This document shows, one piece after another, positions 26,456 to 36,753 of a DNA stretch of 64,000 nucleotides. How positions within the stretch are numbered: the stretch's first letter is position 1; each line of letters starts with the position of its first letter. The notes below the pieces were generated by a model, which worked only from the letters and a program-made list of their open reading frames with translations, did not search any database and had not been told where the DNA came from. Source of the DNA: Acidimicrobiaceae bacterium (GTDB lineage Bacteria > Actinomycetota > Acidimicrobiia > Acidimicrobiales > RAAP-2); NCBI GenBank assembly GCA_003142095.1, contig PLON01000073.1, positions 41,434 through 105,433 on the forward strand, in the 5' to 3' direction. The position numbers and the translations under genes are program-made.

Positions 26456-27766
26456 GTGAAGAGAATCAGGGTGTCGTTAACCGTGTTCGCTCTTGTGGTT
26501 GGCGCCACAGTTGTCGCGAGCGAACCCGTCGGAGCCGCCGTCACTACCTCGAGCGTTTCGCGAGTCTGGACCGAGCCAGAGAGCGGGTACAGCTTCATTG
26601 ACGCTGCAATCGATGAAGCGCACAAAAGTATCGATCTCTCGATGTACGAACTGTCGGACCCAACGATTGAACGCGACCTCGTCATCAGGGCTCGTGACGG
26701 CGTCGACGTCCGAGTAATTCTCAACGCCGCGTACGACGGCACTAGAGAGAACGCCACGGCGGCTGCGGTACTGCGGTCAGGTTCAGTCCATGTGGTGTGG
26801 GCGCCGACGAACCAGATCTTCCACGCGAAGTACCTGGTTGTCGATAACAGAATCGCCTACATCGGCACCGGAAATCTCGTGCCGTCCGACTACCCGACAA
26901 CGCGCGACTTCTGGGTCAGTGATATTCAGCCCCGAGACGTGTCGGTGATCGTGGCGACCTTCAACGGAGACTTTGACCATGGGGGTACAACGAGTCACCA
27001 GGCCGGAGGCTTGGTGTGGAGTCCTGGCTCGACGGCCACGCTCATCGGTTTGATTTCGGCCGCTCACCGCACTCTTCTCGTAGAGAACGAAGAGATGGAT
27101 TCGTCGTCGATCGAAGACGCCCTTATCTCCGCCGCTCGACGCGGAGTGTCCGTCGACGTGGTGATGACGGAGGACCCTGAGTGGACGGTGGCACTCAATC
27201 GTCTCGCGGCCGCTGGGGTTCACGTGCACGTTCTCAACGAGTCGCAGATCTACATTCACGCCAAGGCCATCTGTGCTGACTGCACTACGACGTCGGGGAC
27301 CGTGTTCATTGGCAGCGAGAATTTCTCAACGTCGTCGCTTTCGTACAATCGTGAACTCGGCGTCATTACTTCGACGCCCGCCGCAGTTCGGGCGGTGCGA
27401 AGCGCGGTGGACTCTGACTACGCGGCGGGCACCCCCGTCCGATCAACGCCAAGTACGCCAACCACCACTCCGATCGTCTCTTCGGGTCACGGAGTCACGA
27501 TCACGTCCGTCATCGTGTCTATTCGCCCGGGCGATTATGAGTCGTTGAACGCGCATTCGGCCAAAGCCGGCGACAGTTGCTCGCTCTCCGTCGTTCTGCC
27601 AAGCGGTTACTCCAGCGAGTCTCGTGGTCTTGGTCACTCGGCGACGAACGCCGAAGGAAACGTGACATGGACCTGGAAGATCGGAACCAGCACCGATCCT
27701 GGAACGGCCACAGCTACCGTGACGTGCACGGCTGGGCGCGCAAGCAGGAATTTCACCATCTCCTGA
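26456..27766 (+). CDS. Secreted phospholipase D-like protein (two HKD motifs)
   Basis: Signal peptide VSLTVFALVVGATVVASEPVGAA; HAKYLVVD...GTGNL and HAKAICAD...GSENF; Ser/Thr/Pro linker and C-terminal beta domain. Confidence 0.8.
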   Translation: MKRIRVSLTVFALVVGATVVASEPVGAAVTTSSVSRVWTEPESGYSFIDAAIDEAHKSIDLSMYELSDPTIERDLVIRARDGVDVRVILNAAYDGTRENATAAAVLRSGSVHVVWAPTNQIFHAKYLVVDNRIAYIGTGNLVPSDYPTTRDFWVSDIQPRDVSVIVATFNGDFDHGGTTSHQAGGLVWSPGSTATLIGLISAAHRTLLVENEEMDSSSIEDALISAARRGVSVDVVMTEDPEWTVALNRLAAAGVHVHVLNESQIYIHAKAICADCTTTSGTVFIGSENFSTSSLSYNRELGVITSTPAAVRAVRSAVDSDYAAGTPVRSTPSTPTTTPIVSSGHGVTITSVIVSIRPGDYESLNAHSAKAGDSCSLSVVLPSGYSSESRGLGHSATNAEGNVTWTWKIGTSTDPGTATATVTCTAGRASRNFTIS

Positions 27767-27775
27767 GCGAGACGG

Positions 27776-28663
27776 CTACGACTTTACGGCGAGCCCCCGA
27801 CTGGCCGCACTGACGTCAAGCCCGCTCGACCCATTCTCAACGAGGGAGTGCCAACGTTCGGCGATCACTGAGGCGACGGGTGCAGCGTCCGTCCCCGCGT
27901 CGGCGCCGACGAGTTCCAGATCCTTGAGTGCCCAGTCGAGCGAGAAATCCGGACGAAAGTCGGCGTCGATCATCTTTTCAAGTTTGGCCACCGCGTACGG
28001 CGACGCGAGGGCGTTATCACGTAGCGCTTCGAGGAGAAGCGACGGTTCCGTTTGCAGTCGCGTCGCGAGCGACAGCGACTCGGCAGCCCCCTCGGTTTGA
28101 AAGGCGAGCCACGTGTTCAAAATCAATTTCATTCGGCTTCCCGCACCGATGGGACCGAGCCACATTGTCTTTCGCCCAATGGCGTCAAAGACATCCTGGA
28201 GCAGTGGCGCTACAGATTCGTCACCCGACGCGAGAATGAGGAGTTCGCCTGATTCGGCCGGTCCCCGACTTCCCGATACCGGCGCATCAATGAACGCCAC
28301 ATCCGATCGGAGTGAACGCGCCCGATCCGCGATGTCGTCAGTCGCTTTCGGCCCGATAGTCGCCATCTGGACCCAGATGGCGTCACGTTGCATCGCCTGC
28401 AGTCCTTGCTCATCGAACATGAGGTTCTCGGTCACGTCCGCCGTTGGCAACATGGTCAGCACCACGTCGGCTTTAGCCACGGCGTCTTTGGCCTCCGGGT
28501 GGCTCGTTGCGCCGAGATCGACTAACGGAATGATCGTCAGCTCGTGGCGAGACCAGACGTCGACGTCGAAGTGGGCGACGAGAAGCCGCTTGGCCATCGC
28601 GGCGCCCATCGTGCCAGCGCCGATAACAGCGATGCGCGATGAGCTGAGTGTTGTGTCTGTCAT
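27776..28663 (-). CDS. NAD(P)-dependent beta-hydroxyacid dehydrogenase (HIBADH family)
   Basis: IAVIGAGTMGAAMAKRL, FIDAPVSGSRGPAESGELLILASG, GPIGAGSRMKLILN. Confidence 0.88.
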   Translation of the reverse strand: MTDTTLSSSRIAVIGAGTMGAAMAKRLLVAHFDVDVWSRHELTIIPLVDLGATSHPEAKDAVAKADVVLTMLPTADVTENLMFDEQGLQAMQRDAIWVQMATIGPKATDDIADRARSLRSDVAFIDAPVSGSRGPAESGELLILASGDESVAPLLQDVFDAIGRKTMWLGPIGAGSRMKLILNTWLAFQTEGAAESLSLATRLQTEPSLLLEALRDNALASPYAVAKLEKMIDADFRPDFSLDWALKDLELVGADAGTDAAPVASVIAERWHSLVENGSSGLDVSAASRGLAVKS

Positions 28664-28877
28664 GGGCGGATTCCTCTCACTTCATTTCCAAGGCACGACA
28701 AAGAGGTCGCGATTCGTGTCGATCAGTTGCGCGTGCTCCTTTGGACTCAGCGTATATGCGAGCCCTCGCATTCGTCACGACAATCACCGCGTCAACGTCA
28801 CTGCTTTTCTTGAAGCGAGTGCGACTTTGTGATCAACCCGCAAAGAATTCAGTTCGTTCACTGTCACTACGCTCACT

Positions 28878-28883
28878 TAACCT
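28878..28883 (+). promoter_or_regulatory. Leaderless-type -10 TAACCT, N6, ATG (28890)
   Basis: TANNNT-N6-start pattern. Confidence 0.5.
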
Positions 28884-28889
28884 AGAACG

Positions 28890-30143
28890 ATGAGAAAAAA
28901 ACTCGCCGTGATTGAGCTCGCGAGGCATCGCGAGCCAGCTCTGCTGATTTCGGGGCAGGCGGTGTCAAACTTTGGTGACGGCGTCGCCCTAGTGGCGCTG
29001 ACGTTGCTCGTCTTAGATACCACTCACAGTGTTACCGCCCTTGGTTGGTTCGCCGCCGCCCGAATGACGCCGCAAGTTGTCTTTTTACTTATTGGCGGAG
29101 CGATTGTCGACCGCTTTTCTCGCCGACTTCTTCTCATCCTCTCCGACGTCGCGCGAGCCGTTCTCACGGGCGCCATCGTCGTCTTGATCATGACGCACTC
29201 CTTGCATTTCTGGGAACTCATCGTCTTCGCCGTTCTCTTCGGCTGCTTTGACGCCGTCTTCTTTCCCGCGATCTCGGCGCTAACGCCAGAGATTGTGCCT
29301 GAGGATTTGTTGCCGGCCATGAACGCGGTGCGACCACTGACTAACAACCTCTTGGGCAGCACAATTGGCCCCGCGGTCGGAGGACTGCTCGCGGCGTTCA
29401 GTGCCAGCCTCTCCATTGGAGTCGACTGTGCCACGTTTGTCTTGAGTGCCACGGCGCTGGCTCTCATGAAATCTACGCCCAAGCCCGCACGCGACGCGGC
29501 CGCCACGATGATCGGGGATATCAAAGAGGGGCTGCGCTACGTCTTTCGCACGCGTTGGCTCTGGACGACGTCAGTCTCAGTGACGTTGGTGAACGCCTTC
29601 GTCTTAACGCCGATGTTTGTACTGATCCCTTACTTCTTGCGGCACAACCTGCACCTCGCCAAGGACTACGTCGGCTTCGCCGTCGCGGCGGCGGGCGTGA
29701 CGGGCGCGCTCGGTGCACTGATCGTGGCCAATCTTCCCTCGCCCAAACGTCGCATCCGCATGATGTGGGTGTACTGGTCGATCGCGTCGCTCTCGGCGCT
29801 CGTGATGGGCTTTGCCACGAACTTCTGGGAAGTGATCATTTTTCCGGCCGTCGTGTCGCCCATGATCATTTTCGGCAACGTGATCTTCGAGTCAATGATG
29901 CAAACTGAGGTCCCGCGGGAACTTCTCGGCCGCGCGAGTTCGGTCGACTGGTTCGTCTCGCTCGGCGTCGCTCCCATTGGACTCGTCGTCGCGAGTGAAA
30001 TCGCCAACTTCATTGGGGTACGTGCGTACTTCGTCATTTTCAGCATCATCTGTGTGGTGCCGGGACTTTGGATCATGGTATCGAAGCGAATCAACGCCGT
30101 CGACGCTGAGCGAATTAACCCAGTGGCAGCTTTGGAGCACTAG
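28890..30143 (+). CDS. MFS transporter (enterobactin-exporter-like)
   Basis: 417 aa; SGQAVSNFGDGVALVALTLLVLD, GGAIVDRFSRRLLLILSD. Confidence 0.85.
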   Translation: MRKKLAVIELARHREPALLISGQAVSNFGDGVALVALTLLVLDTTHSVTALGWFAAARMTPQVVFLLIGGAIVDRFSRRLLLILSDVARAVLTGAIVVLIMTHSLHFWELIVFAVLFGCFDAVFFPAISALTPEIVPEDLLPAMNAVRPLTNNLLGSTIGPAVGGLLAAFSASLSIGVDCATFVLSATALALMKSTPKPARDAAATMIGDIKEGLRYVFRTRWLWTTSVSVTLVNAFVLTPMFVLIPYFLRHNLHLAKDYVGFAVAAAGVTGALGALIVANLPSPKRRIRMMWVYWSIASLSALVMGFATNFWEVIIFPAVVSPMIIFGNVIFESMMQTEVPRELLGRASSVDWFVSLGVAPIGLVVASEIANFIGVRAYFVIFSIICVVPGLWIMVSKRINAVDAERINPVAALEH

Positions 30144-30420
30144 CGAGCGAGAGCCCGACGACGCGCGCGCCCTTGCGTGCTTCTCCAGGAAAGATGAGAT
30201 CGGGACGAAACGAGCGACCCTTCGCTTCACCCACTCGCCCTCCGCGGACCTCCACCCATTCATCACCGGTCGCCTCGTTGACGACGTGGGCCACAAAAGT
30301 CCAGTGCTGGCGCCTCTCCTTGGGTGCGTTCACGACCACGGCGTCACCGTCACGGACGCCGTTCCACTGACTCGAGCGCACGATGAGCCCGCGGCGAATC
30401 GTGACGGGCTTCTTCGACAT
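30115..30420 (-). CDS. Conserved hypothetical, 101 aa
   Basis: MSKKPVTIRRGLIVRSSQWNGVRDGDAVVVNAPKERRQHWTFVAHV; short start chosen because it avoids the shadow over recB-like gene. Confidence 0.55.
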   Translation of the reverse strand: MSKKPVTIRRGLIVRSSQWNGVRDGDAVVVNAPKERRQHWTFVAHVVNEATGDEWVEVRGGRVGEAKGRSFRPDLIFPGEARKGARVVGLSLASAPKLPLG

Positions 30421-30462
30421 ACCTCCATTGTTACCTGTTCTCGTGACGTCACAGTCGTGACG

Positions 30463-30468
30463 TAGCGT
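30463..30468 (+). promoter_or_regulatory. Leaderless-type -10 TAGCGT, N6, ATG (30475)
   Basis: TANNNT-N6-start pattern. Confidence 0.5.
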
Positions 30469-30474
30469 TTCTTC

Positions 30475-31266
30475 ATGGCCTTTGAACAACCACTCCCCCA
30501 GTCGCTCTCGCCGTCGCGCTTGGCCGACTTTCAGGCCTGTCCCCGCCGCTACCAGCACGCGTCCATTGAGCGCATCCCCCAGCCCGCGACGTACGCCACC
30601 GCAAAAGGGCGCTTCGTGCACTACGTTTTCGAACGTCTTCATCAGCTCCCCGCCGACGAACGCACGATCGATCGTACGCGCGACTTCGTGGCGAGCGCGG
30701 CCGACGAGATCCTCACCGATGACGTTCGCCAGGAGATCGCTCTCGACGACGCGATGATGACCCGCCTGCTCGACGAGACCGATACCATCATCGCTCGGTA
30801 CTTCGAGATGGAAGATCCGAAAGAAGTTCAGCACGAGGGAGTGGAGCTACGTATTGGCGTCGACGTGAAGGGTGCGCCGCTCTATGGGATCTTGGACCGA
30901 CTCGACCGCGAAGAGGACGGCTCGCTCACGATCGTCGACTACAAGACCGGCGGACTACCGAATCGCAACTACGACAGTCACACTTTCGCGAACGCCGAAC
31001 TCTACGCCGCTCTCTGTGAGGCCCACCTCGGCGAACGACCGACGAAGATTCGTCTGATGTACGTGGCCCACGGTCAGTCGATCGAGCGGCCGGTGAGCGA
31101 AGTCGTCACGAACGCGAGAGCACAGGCCGCCGCGGGCGCATGGTCACGTATTACTCGCTACTACGACGAGGGCGATTTTCCGGCCACTCCATCAACGAAC
31201 TCCTGTCGCTTTTGCGCCTTTAAGGATCGCTGCCGCGCAAACGGCGTGGCCGTACCGGGACGCTAA
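30475..31266 (+). CDS. RecB-family PD-(D/E)XK nuclease (PDDEXK_1)
   Basis: LSPSRLADFQACPRRYQHASIERIP, GILDRLDREEDGSLTIVDYKTG, C-terminal CRFCAFKDRC Fe-S-like cluster. Confidence 0.85.
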   Translation: MAFEQPLPQSLSPSRLADFQACPRRYQHASIERIPQPATYATAKGRFVHYVFERLHQLPADERTIDRTRDFVASAADEILTDDVRQEIALDDAMMTRLLDETDTIIARYFEMEDPKEVQHEGVELRIGVDVKGAPLYGILDRLDREEDGSLTIVDYKTGGLPNRNYDSHTFANAELYAALCEAHLGERPTKIRLMYVAHGQSIERPVSEVVTNARAQAAAGAWSRITRYYDEGDFPATPSTNSCRFCAFKDRCRANGVAVPGR

Positions 31267-31283
31267 CTCCCTAGGCTGACTTG

Positions 31284-31880
31284 GTGCCGGCCTTTCAACT
31301 CTCCTACGACTACCGTTGCCCCTTCGCCAAAAACATTCATCTGCACGTCGTGACGGCGCTGCGCGCCGGGGCCGATTTTGACGTGACCTTCGTGCCCTGG
31401 ACGATGAGTCAGGGTTACCGTGCTGACGGAGCGCCCGACGTGTGGGACGATCCGGCGCGCGACGCCGAACACTTCGCGTTAGCCGTGAGTACCTCTATCC
31501 GCGACCTCGCGCCCGAACGCTTTCTTGACGCTCACAAAGCACTCTTTCGAGCTCGCCACGAACGGGCCATTCGCCTCGTCAACGAGCGGGAGATCACCGA
31601 TGCGCTGGACGGACTTCAACTCGATCTCGGAACGATCTTCGAGGACGTGGCGTCGCGTCGACCCCACAAAGTCATTGGAGAGAGCTTCCGCGAGTTCGAG
31701 CAATACGAGGCCTTTGGTGTACCCACGTTCGTCGTCAACGGTGACGCGACGTTCGTGCGCTACATGAACCCCCCGAATGACGATCCCACCGCGTCGATTA
31801 CGGTCATTCAGTCACTCATCGATCTCATGAGCAACCAGAGTGCCCTGAACGAGTTCAAGCACACCAAAGTGGCGATGTAG
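31284..31880 (+). CDS. DsbA-family thioredoxin-like protein
   Basis: QLSYDYRCPFAKNIHLHVV, YEAFGVPTFVVNGDATFVRY; TAGGCT-N6-GTG. Confidence 0.75.
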   Translation: MPAFQLSYDYRCPFAKNIHLHVVTALRAGADFDVTFVPWTMSQGYRADGAPDVWDDPARDAEHFALAVSTSIRDLAPERFLDAHKALFRARHERAIRLVNEREITDALDGLQLDLGTIFEDVASRRPHKVIGESFREFEQYEAFGVPTFVVNGDATFVRYMNPPNDDPTASITVIQSLIDLMSNQSALNEFKHTKVAM

Positions 31881-31887
31881 CTCGTCT

Positions 31888-32253
31888 CTAGGCGAGGCGA
31901 AAGATCACTTCGAGGAGTGCCACGACCCCGAGGGCGAGCGCCGGCGTGAAGTATTTCGCCTTGTCATCGTTTCGAAGGTGAAAGACGACGGCCATGGCCA
32001 TCATTACCGTCAGTCCGGCTGCGCCCACTTCATTGATCACGCCCAGTGCCGACGTTCGTGGGGCGACGAGACCGGCCATCACGGCAATGCCACCGAGTAC
32101 TTCGACGATGCCAATTCGCTGATACCCGCGTTTGGTGAATCCGAGGTGTTCCGCGGCCTTGGACATCGCCGGGTTGAAGACAACCTTCTGGGCTCCAGCT
32201 GAGGCAAATGCCAGAAAAAGCAGTATGGACAACAGGGCAGCAGCAACAGACAT
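31888..32253 (-). CDS. DoxX family membrane protein
   Basis: FASAGAQKVVFNPAMSKAAEHLGFTKRGYQRIGIVEVLGGIAVMAGL. Confidence 0.85.
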   Translation of the reverse strand: MSVAAALLSILLFLAFASAGAQKVVFNPAMSKAAEHLGFTKRGYQRIGIVEVLGGIAVMAGLVAPRTSALGVINEVGAAGLTVMMAMAVVFHLRNDDKAKYFTPALALGVVALLEVIFRLA

Positions 32254-32403
32254 TTATATACCTCGGTAGGGGCCAATTTTAACGTTGACTTGCAACGGAA
32301 CTCGGATGATCGACTTTAATCGGTTCGAATAGACCACGAATTTCATTCGCTCGCGAAACACACTGGCGCGGGTGGTCGTCACTTCGCCGCTATCGTCTCG
32401 AAC

Positions 32404-33561
32404 GTGTCGAACCTCCATACTTCACACAGCTTCACCCGCGTTGGAGTGGTGGGAGCCGGACAGCTCGCCCACATGATGGGTGAATGCGCGAGCGACCTCG
32501 GTCTCGAGCTTTCGGTGCTCGCTCTCGCCAGCGACGACTCCGCGACAAAGACCATTCACGACGTCGTGCTGGGCTCGGCGACCGACGCTGGCGCTCTTCA
32601 CCGCTTGGCCGAGCGCGTCGACGTCATCACCTTCGACCACGAACTGGTGGACCTCGAGATTCTCGAGGCACTCGAAGCAGACGGCGTCGTTCTTCGACCG
32701 AGCGCTCAAGCTCTGCGCTTCGCTGTCGACAAAGCGTTCCAGCGTCGCGCCTTTCGCCATCACCATCTACCCGTCCCGCGTTTTCTCGTCGTCAGTTCAT
32801 CGCGCGACGAGCGTCTCGTGCCATTCCTCGACGAACTCGGAGCCGCGCCGGTGGTGAAGGCCTCACGCGGGGGCTACGATGGACGAGGCGTCGCGTTCGC
32901 GAAGAATCGCGAAGACTCGCTCGCCCTTGTTGACGAATTGGCGAGGTCCGGTGACGTCGTGGTGGAAGAGCGACTTCACCTACGTAGCGAAGTTGCGCAA
33001 CTCGTCGCGCGCACGGCCGATGGCGAACTGAGTTACTTCCCCGTCGTGACAACAGTCCAGCGAAACGGCATGTGTGTCGAGGTTCGTCACCCGAGCGAAC
33101 TCGACGATGCAATTCGCGCCGAAGCAGAACGCCTGAGTGGGGCGGTGGCGTCCCTGGTTCGCGGAGTCGGCATTATGGCGATCGAGTATTTGGTAACCGC
33201 CGAGGGACTCGTGATCAATGAAGTCGCCCTACGACCTCACAACAGTGGTCACTGGTCAATCGAAGGGGCCACGACAAGCCAGTTCGCTCAGCACCTGCGC
33301 TGCGTAAGCGGCCAGCCCCTCGGACCAGTTGAACCCACGAGCAACTTCGCGGTCATGGTCAACGTGGTGGGCGCTCTGGTGCCCGGCTCGCTCGACGCGG
33401 CGCGTCAAATCAAAGACGTGTACGTGCACGACTACGGAAAATCATGGCGCCCGGGCCGCAAACTCGGCCACGTAACCGCACTCGGTGATGAGCCCCGCGA
33501 ACCCCACGTGAGAGCATGGAAGAGTGCCCGCGCGTACGGCACCGTAACCCAGGAGGCGTAG
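32404..33561 (+). CDS. purK: 5-(carboxyamino)imidazole ribonucleotide synthase
   Basis: [66 protein letters not shown]. Confidence 0.93.
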   Translation: MSNLHTSHSFTRVGVVGAGQLAHMMGECASDLGLELSVLALASDDSATKTIHDVVLGSATDAGALHRLAERVDVITFDHELVDLEILEALEADGVVLRPSAQALRFAVDKAFQRRAFRHHHLPVPRFLVVSSSRDERLVPFLDELGAAPVVKASRGGYDGRGVAFAKNREDSLALVDELARSGDVVVEERLHLRSEVAQLVARTADGELSYFPVVTTVQRNGMCVEVRHPSELDDAIRAEAERLSGAVASLVRGVGIMAIEYLVTAEGLVINEVALRPHNSGHWSIEGATTSQFAQHLRCVSGQPLGPVEPTSNFAVMVNVVGALVPGSLDAARQIKDVYVHDYGKSWRPGRKLGHVTALGDEPREPHVRAWKSARAYGTVTQEA

Positions 33562-34049
33562 TGCAACCAGTCGTGGGAATCGTAATGGGCTCGTCGTCCG
33601 ACCTCGAGGTCATGAACGACGCGGCGAAGATCCTCGCCCGTTTCGAGGTGGAGCACGAAGTACGCGTTCTCTCCGCACACCGCACCCCGTCGGCCATGCT
33701 CGAATACGCAAGCGACGCCCAGGGACGCGGTCTGAAGGTGCTCATCGCCGGGGCCGGCGGTGCCGCGCACCTGCCCGGCATGCTCGCGGCGTCCACCACG
33801 CTGCCCGTCATTGGCGTACCGGTAGCACTGGCTCGCCTGGACGGCCTCGACTCACTGTTGTCGATTGTCCAGATGCCCCGCGGAGTACCCGTCGCGACCG
33901 TCGCCATCAACGGAGCCACGAACGCTGGGCTCTTGGCGTTACGAATTCTCGCAACGTCGAACGAGACTCTCGCCAGCGAGCTCGAGACGTACCGACTCGA
34001 GCTCGCTGGCGAAGCCCGGGCGCAGGACACAGATTTACCAAGAAATTAA
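33561..34049 (+). CDS. purE: 5-(carboxyamino)imidazole ribonucleotide mutase
   Basis: [61 protein letters not shown]. Confidence 0.93.
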   Translation: MQPVVGIVMGSSSDLEVMNDAAKILARFEVEHEVRVLSAHRTPSAMLEYASDAQGRGLKVLIAGAGGAAHLPGMLAASTTLPVIGVPVALARLDGLDSLLSIVQMPRGVPVATVAINGATNAGLLALRILATSNETLASELETYRLELAGEARAQDTDLPRN

Positions 34050-34133
34050 GTTCGATGACGACGCGCGACCGCGTGCGTCGAACTCCTTGCACCAGTTCGC
34101 TCTAGTCTGGTCGGGTAACAAAAGGAGGCCCAC

Positions 34134-34892
34134 GTGGGCATAATGAAGCGCGTCCAGACAATCTTTCAGGCGAAGGCCAACGACGCACTAAACAAGGCCG
34201 AGGATCCTCGTCAAACGCTCGACCTCTCGTACGAACAGCAGTTAGAAAACCTCACCAAGGTGAAGCGAGCCGTGGCCGATGTCGCGACCGCGAAGAAGCG
34301 CGTCGAAATCCAAGCCGAACAGCTGAAGAGCCAAGGGGACAAGCTCGCCGAGCAGGCGAAGGCGGCGCTCGGGCAGGGCAACGAGCCCCTCGCGCGTGAG
34401 GCGTTAACCCGTCGCGAGGCCATTGCCAGTCAACTCAAGGACCTTGAAGTCCAGCACGCCTCGATTGACGATCAACTCCAGAAGCTCGAAGCGACCGCCA
34501 CAAAGTTGCAGACCGAAATCGAAGCCTTCCGGACGAAGAAGGAGACGATCAAGGCCACGTACACCGCCGCAGAGGCGTCCGCGCACGTGAACGAGGCGGT
34601 TAGTGGTATCTCGACCTCAATGGGTGACGCCGGTGCCGCGATGCAACGCGCCCAAGACAAAGTCGCGCAGATGCAGGCGCGCAGCGGCGCCCTTGACGAG
34701 CTGCTGTCGTCGGGAGCTCTCACGGATCTCACGAACACCAACGACGACATCCAGGCTCAGCTCGATAAGGCCTCCGCGCAGTCCGACATCGACGCACAGT
34801 TGGCCGCCCTCAAGGCGACCGGTACTACCACCCAACTACCCGCGGGAACGAGCGAGACTCCCGCAGAAGCGCCGACAACCGAAAGTAACTAG
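34134..34892 (+). CDS. pspA: PspA/IM30 (ESCRT-III-like) family protein
   Basis: 252 aa coiled coil; MKRVQTIFQAKANDALNKAEDPRQTLDLSYEQQLENL; AAGGAGG SD. Confidence 0.85.
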   Translation: MGIMKRVQTIFQAKANDALNKAEDPRQTLDLSYEQQLENLTKVKRAVADVATAKKRVEIQAEQLKSQGDKLAEQAKAALGQGNEPLAREALTRREAIASQLKDLEVQHASIDDQLQKLEATATKLQTEIEAFRTKKETIKATYTAAEASAHVNEAVSGISTSMGDAGAAMQRAQDKVAQMQARSGALDELLSSGALTDLTNTNDDIQAQLDKASAQSDIDAQLAALKATGTTTQLPAGTSETPAEAPTTESN

Positions 34893-34894
34893 CC

Positions 34895-35803
34895 GTGGCG
34901 ACTTCCAAGATTGAGACAGACCATAAGTTAAACGTGCGCATGTTCATCACGGGCCTCGCGCTCGTGGCGCTCTACGCGATCATCGTTTCGGTCATGATCA
35001 GCCTGGGCGTCTCACTTGTGCTGGTGATCATCATCGCTGGCGGACTGCTCTTTTCTCAGTACTACTTCTCGGACAAAATCGCGATGTTCTCGATGCACGC
35101 TCACGAGGTCACGCCCCAGCAAGAGCCCAAGCTCCACGAGATCGTTGACCGTCTGTGCCTGCTCGCCAATATGAAAAAGCCCCGCGTGGGTGTGTCCGAG
35201 ATGGACATGCCTAATGCCTTCGCCACAGGGCGCAGTCCCAATCACGCGGTCATCTGTGCGACGCGCGGTTTGATGAACCGCTTGAGTGACGAAGAGCTCG
35301 AAGCCGTCTTGGCTCACGAACTGAGCCACGTGGCGCATCGTGACGTGGCCGTTATGACGATCGCGTCTGGGGTGGGCATGCTGGCCGGCCTCGTGAGTCG
35401 CGTCGCGCTCTTCGGTGCCATGTTCGGCGGCGGCGGACGCGGCGGGCGCGGCGGCCAGAACATCGTCTTGCTCGAGATGGCCACCATGCTCATCTCGATT
35501 CTTATCTACATCGTCGCCTACCTCTTGACCATGGCGCTTTCTCGTTACCGCGAACTCGCGGCGGATCGTTCGGGTGCCATCTTGATCGGCAAGCCCAGCG
35601 TCCTCGCCAGCGCACTCGTGCACATCACGGGCGATATGGGAAAGATTCCGCGTAACGACCTGCGTAAGTCCGAAGGCATGAACGCCTTCTTCTTTGCGCC
35701 GGCGCTCGCCGGAGGCACGGCCGCGAACCTCTTTTCGACGCACCCGTCGCTCGAAGTGCGCCTCAACCAGTTGAGCAAGCTCGAAAAGGAACTCAACGGC
35801 TAG
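34895..35803 (+). CDS. htpX: M48 zinc metalloprotease HtpX
   Basis: LAHELSHVAHRDVAVMT, RYRELAADRSGA, FSTHPSLEVRLNQL. Confidence 0.92.
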   Translation: MATSKIETDHKLNVRMFITGLALVALYAIIVSVMISLGVSLVLVIIIAGGLLFSQYYFSDKIAMFSMHAHEVTPQQEPKLHEIVDRLCLLANMKKPRVGVSEMDMPNAFATGRSPNHAVICATRGLMNRLSDEELEAVLAHELSHVAHRDVAVMTIASGVGMLAGLVSRVALFGAMFGGGGRGGRGGQNIVLLEMATMLISILIYIVAYLLTMALSRYRELAADRSGAILIGKPSVLASALVHITGDMGKIPRNDLRKSEGMNAFFFAPALAGGTAANLFSTHPSLEVRLNQLSKLEKELNG

Positions 35804-36378
35804 TGGGGCTGCGCGACACGATCTTCGGGCGCACCAAGCAAGCCGCTCCGAATCTCGACAATCTCTTCGCCCTGTCAACAGCCGCACTTACGTTGGAGAG
35901 CGAACTCGACCTCGTACCCTCCGGTCACGGGGGTCTGTGCTTCAAGGCCGGCAACGGCGAAGGCACCATCACGACGGATGCCGACATCAAAGAACTCTTG
36001 AACTTTGACGAAACGAACGACAAAGTGACCATGACAAAAGATGATCTCGGCTTCGAGTGGCTCCTCGTCGCAGATCCCGATCTCGAATCCCTCGTGACAC
36101 GCGTTCACTCTGCCAACACGTCAATGGTGGAGCACGGGCTCGGGTCGCGACTGCTCTGTGCGGTCTTCGGTTTCGTGCCCAAGACCCCGCCCGGCGAGGG
36201 TAGTCTGCGCCTGGTGTATCTCTTGAAGCAAGGGACGTTCTACCCCTTCGCTCCGACCGGGCCCTCCCAGCGCAACAACGAACTCGAACTACGCGTGCGA
36301 TCGTTTCTCAGCACGGACCTACCGATCGAAAAGGACCTTTCGCGCTGGATGGCGCTCTGGAATCTGCCAGTCGAATAG
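35803..36378 (+). CDS. PspA-associated protein PspAB family
   Basis: MGLRDTIFGRTKQAAPNLDNLFALSTAALTLE...LGFEWLLVADPDLESLVTRVHSANTSMVEHGLGSRLLCAVFGF. Confidence 0.8.
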   Translation: MGLRDTIFGRTKQAAPNLDNLFALSTAALTLESELDLVPSGHGGLCFKAGNGEGTITTDADIKELLNFDETNDKVTMTKDDLGFEWLLVADPDLESLVTRVHSANTSMVEHGLGSRLLCAVFGFVPKTPPGEGSLRLVYLLKQGTFYPFAPTGPSQRNNELELRVRSFLSTDLPIEKDLSRWMALWNLPVE

Positions 36379-36448
36379 ACGCGGTCAAATGTCCGCAGCT
36401 CGAGTGTAGGTTTCGAATACGGCAAGATTCTTGCCACGTTGGAGGACC

Positions 36449-36751
36449 ATGCGCGTTGACGAATTAACATCTAGCGACTCACCCTTTGAGGGCGACGTGG
36501 TCAGCGACGACGAGTTGACCGCAATGGCGTTGGCGGCCGATCCCGACGCCCCGATCGATCCCGACGCGCAGCCGTGGCACTTCTCGCAGGGCTTCTCACG
36601 AAACCTCCTGCCCGAGTGGTACATGCCAATTCCTATGGCTCGTGGACGCGGGCGCGGCGCACAGATTGCCGCTGTCTCGGTTGTCGTCGGCATGATCGTG
36701 ATCTGTGCCTTCGGACTCTGCATTACCTCGGGGTTCTTGCAGCTCGCGTAA
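36449..36751 (+). CDS. Small acidic protein with C-terminal TM helix, unknown
   Basis: RGAQIAAVSVVVGMIVICAFGLCITSGFLQLA; GGAGG SD. Confidence 0.55.
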   Translation: MRVDELTSSDSPFEGDVVSDDELTAMALAADPDAPIDPDAQPWHFSQGFSRNLLPEWYMPIPMARGRGRGAQIAAVSVVVGMIVICAFGLCITSGFLQLA

Positions 36752-36753
36752 CC

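Noticed and set aside
34050-34082. TTCGATGACGACGCG/CGCGTGCGTCGAA hairpin after purE as terminator
   Set aside because: Arms pair imperfectly and there is no T-tract; support is weak
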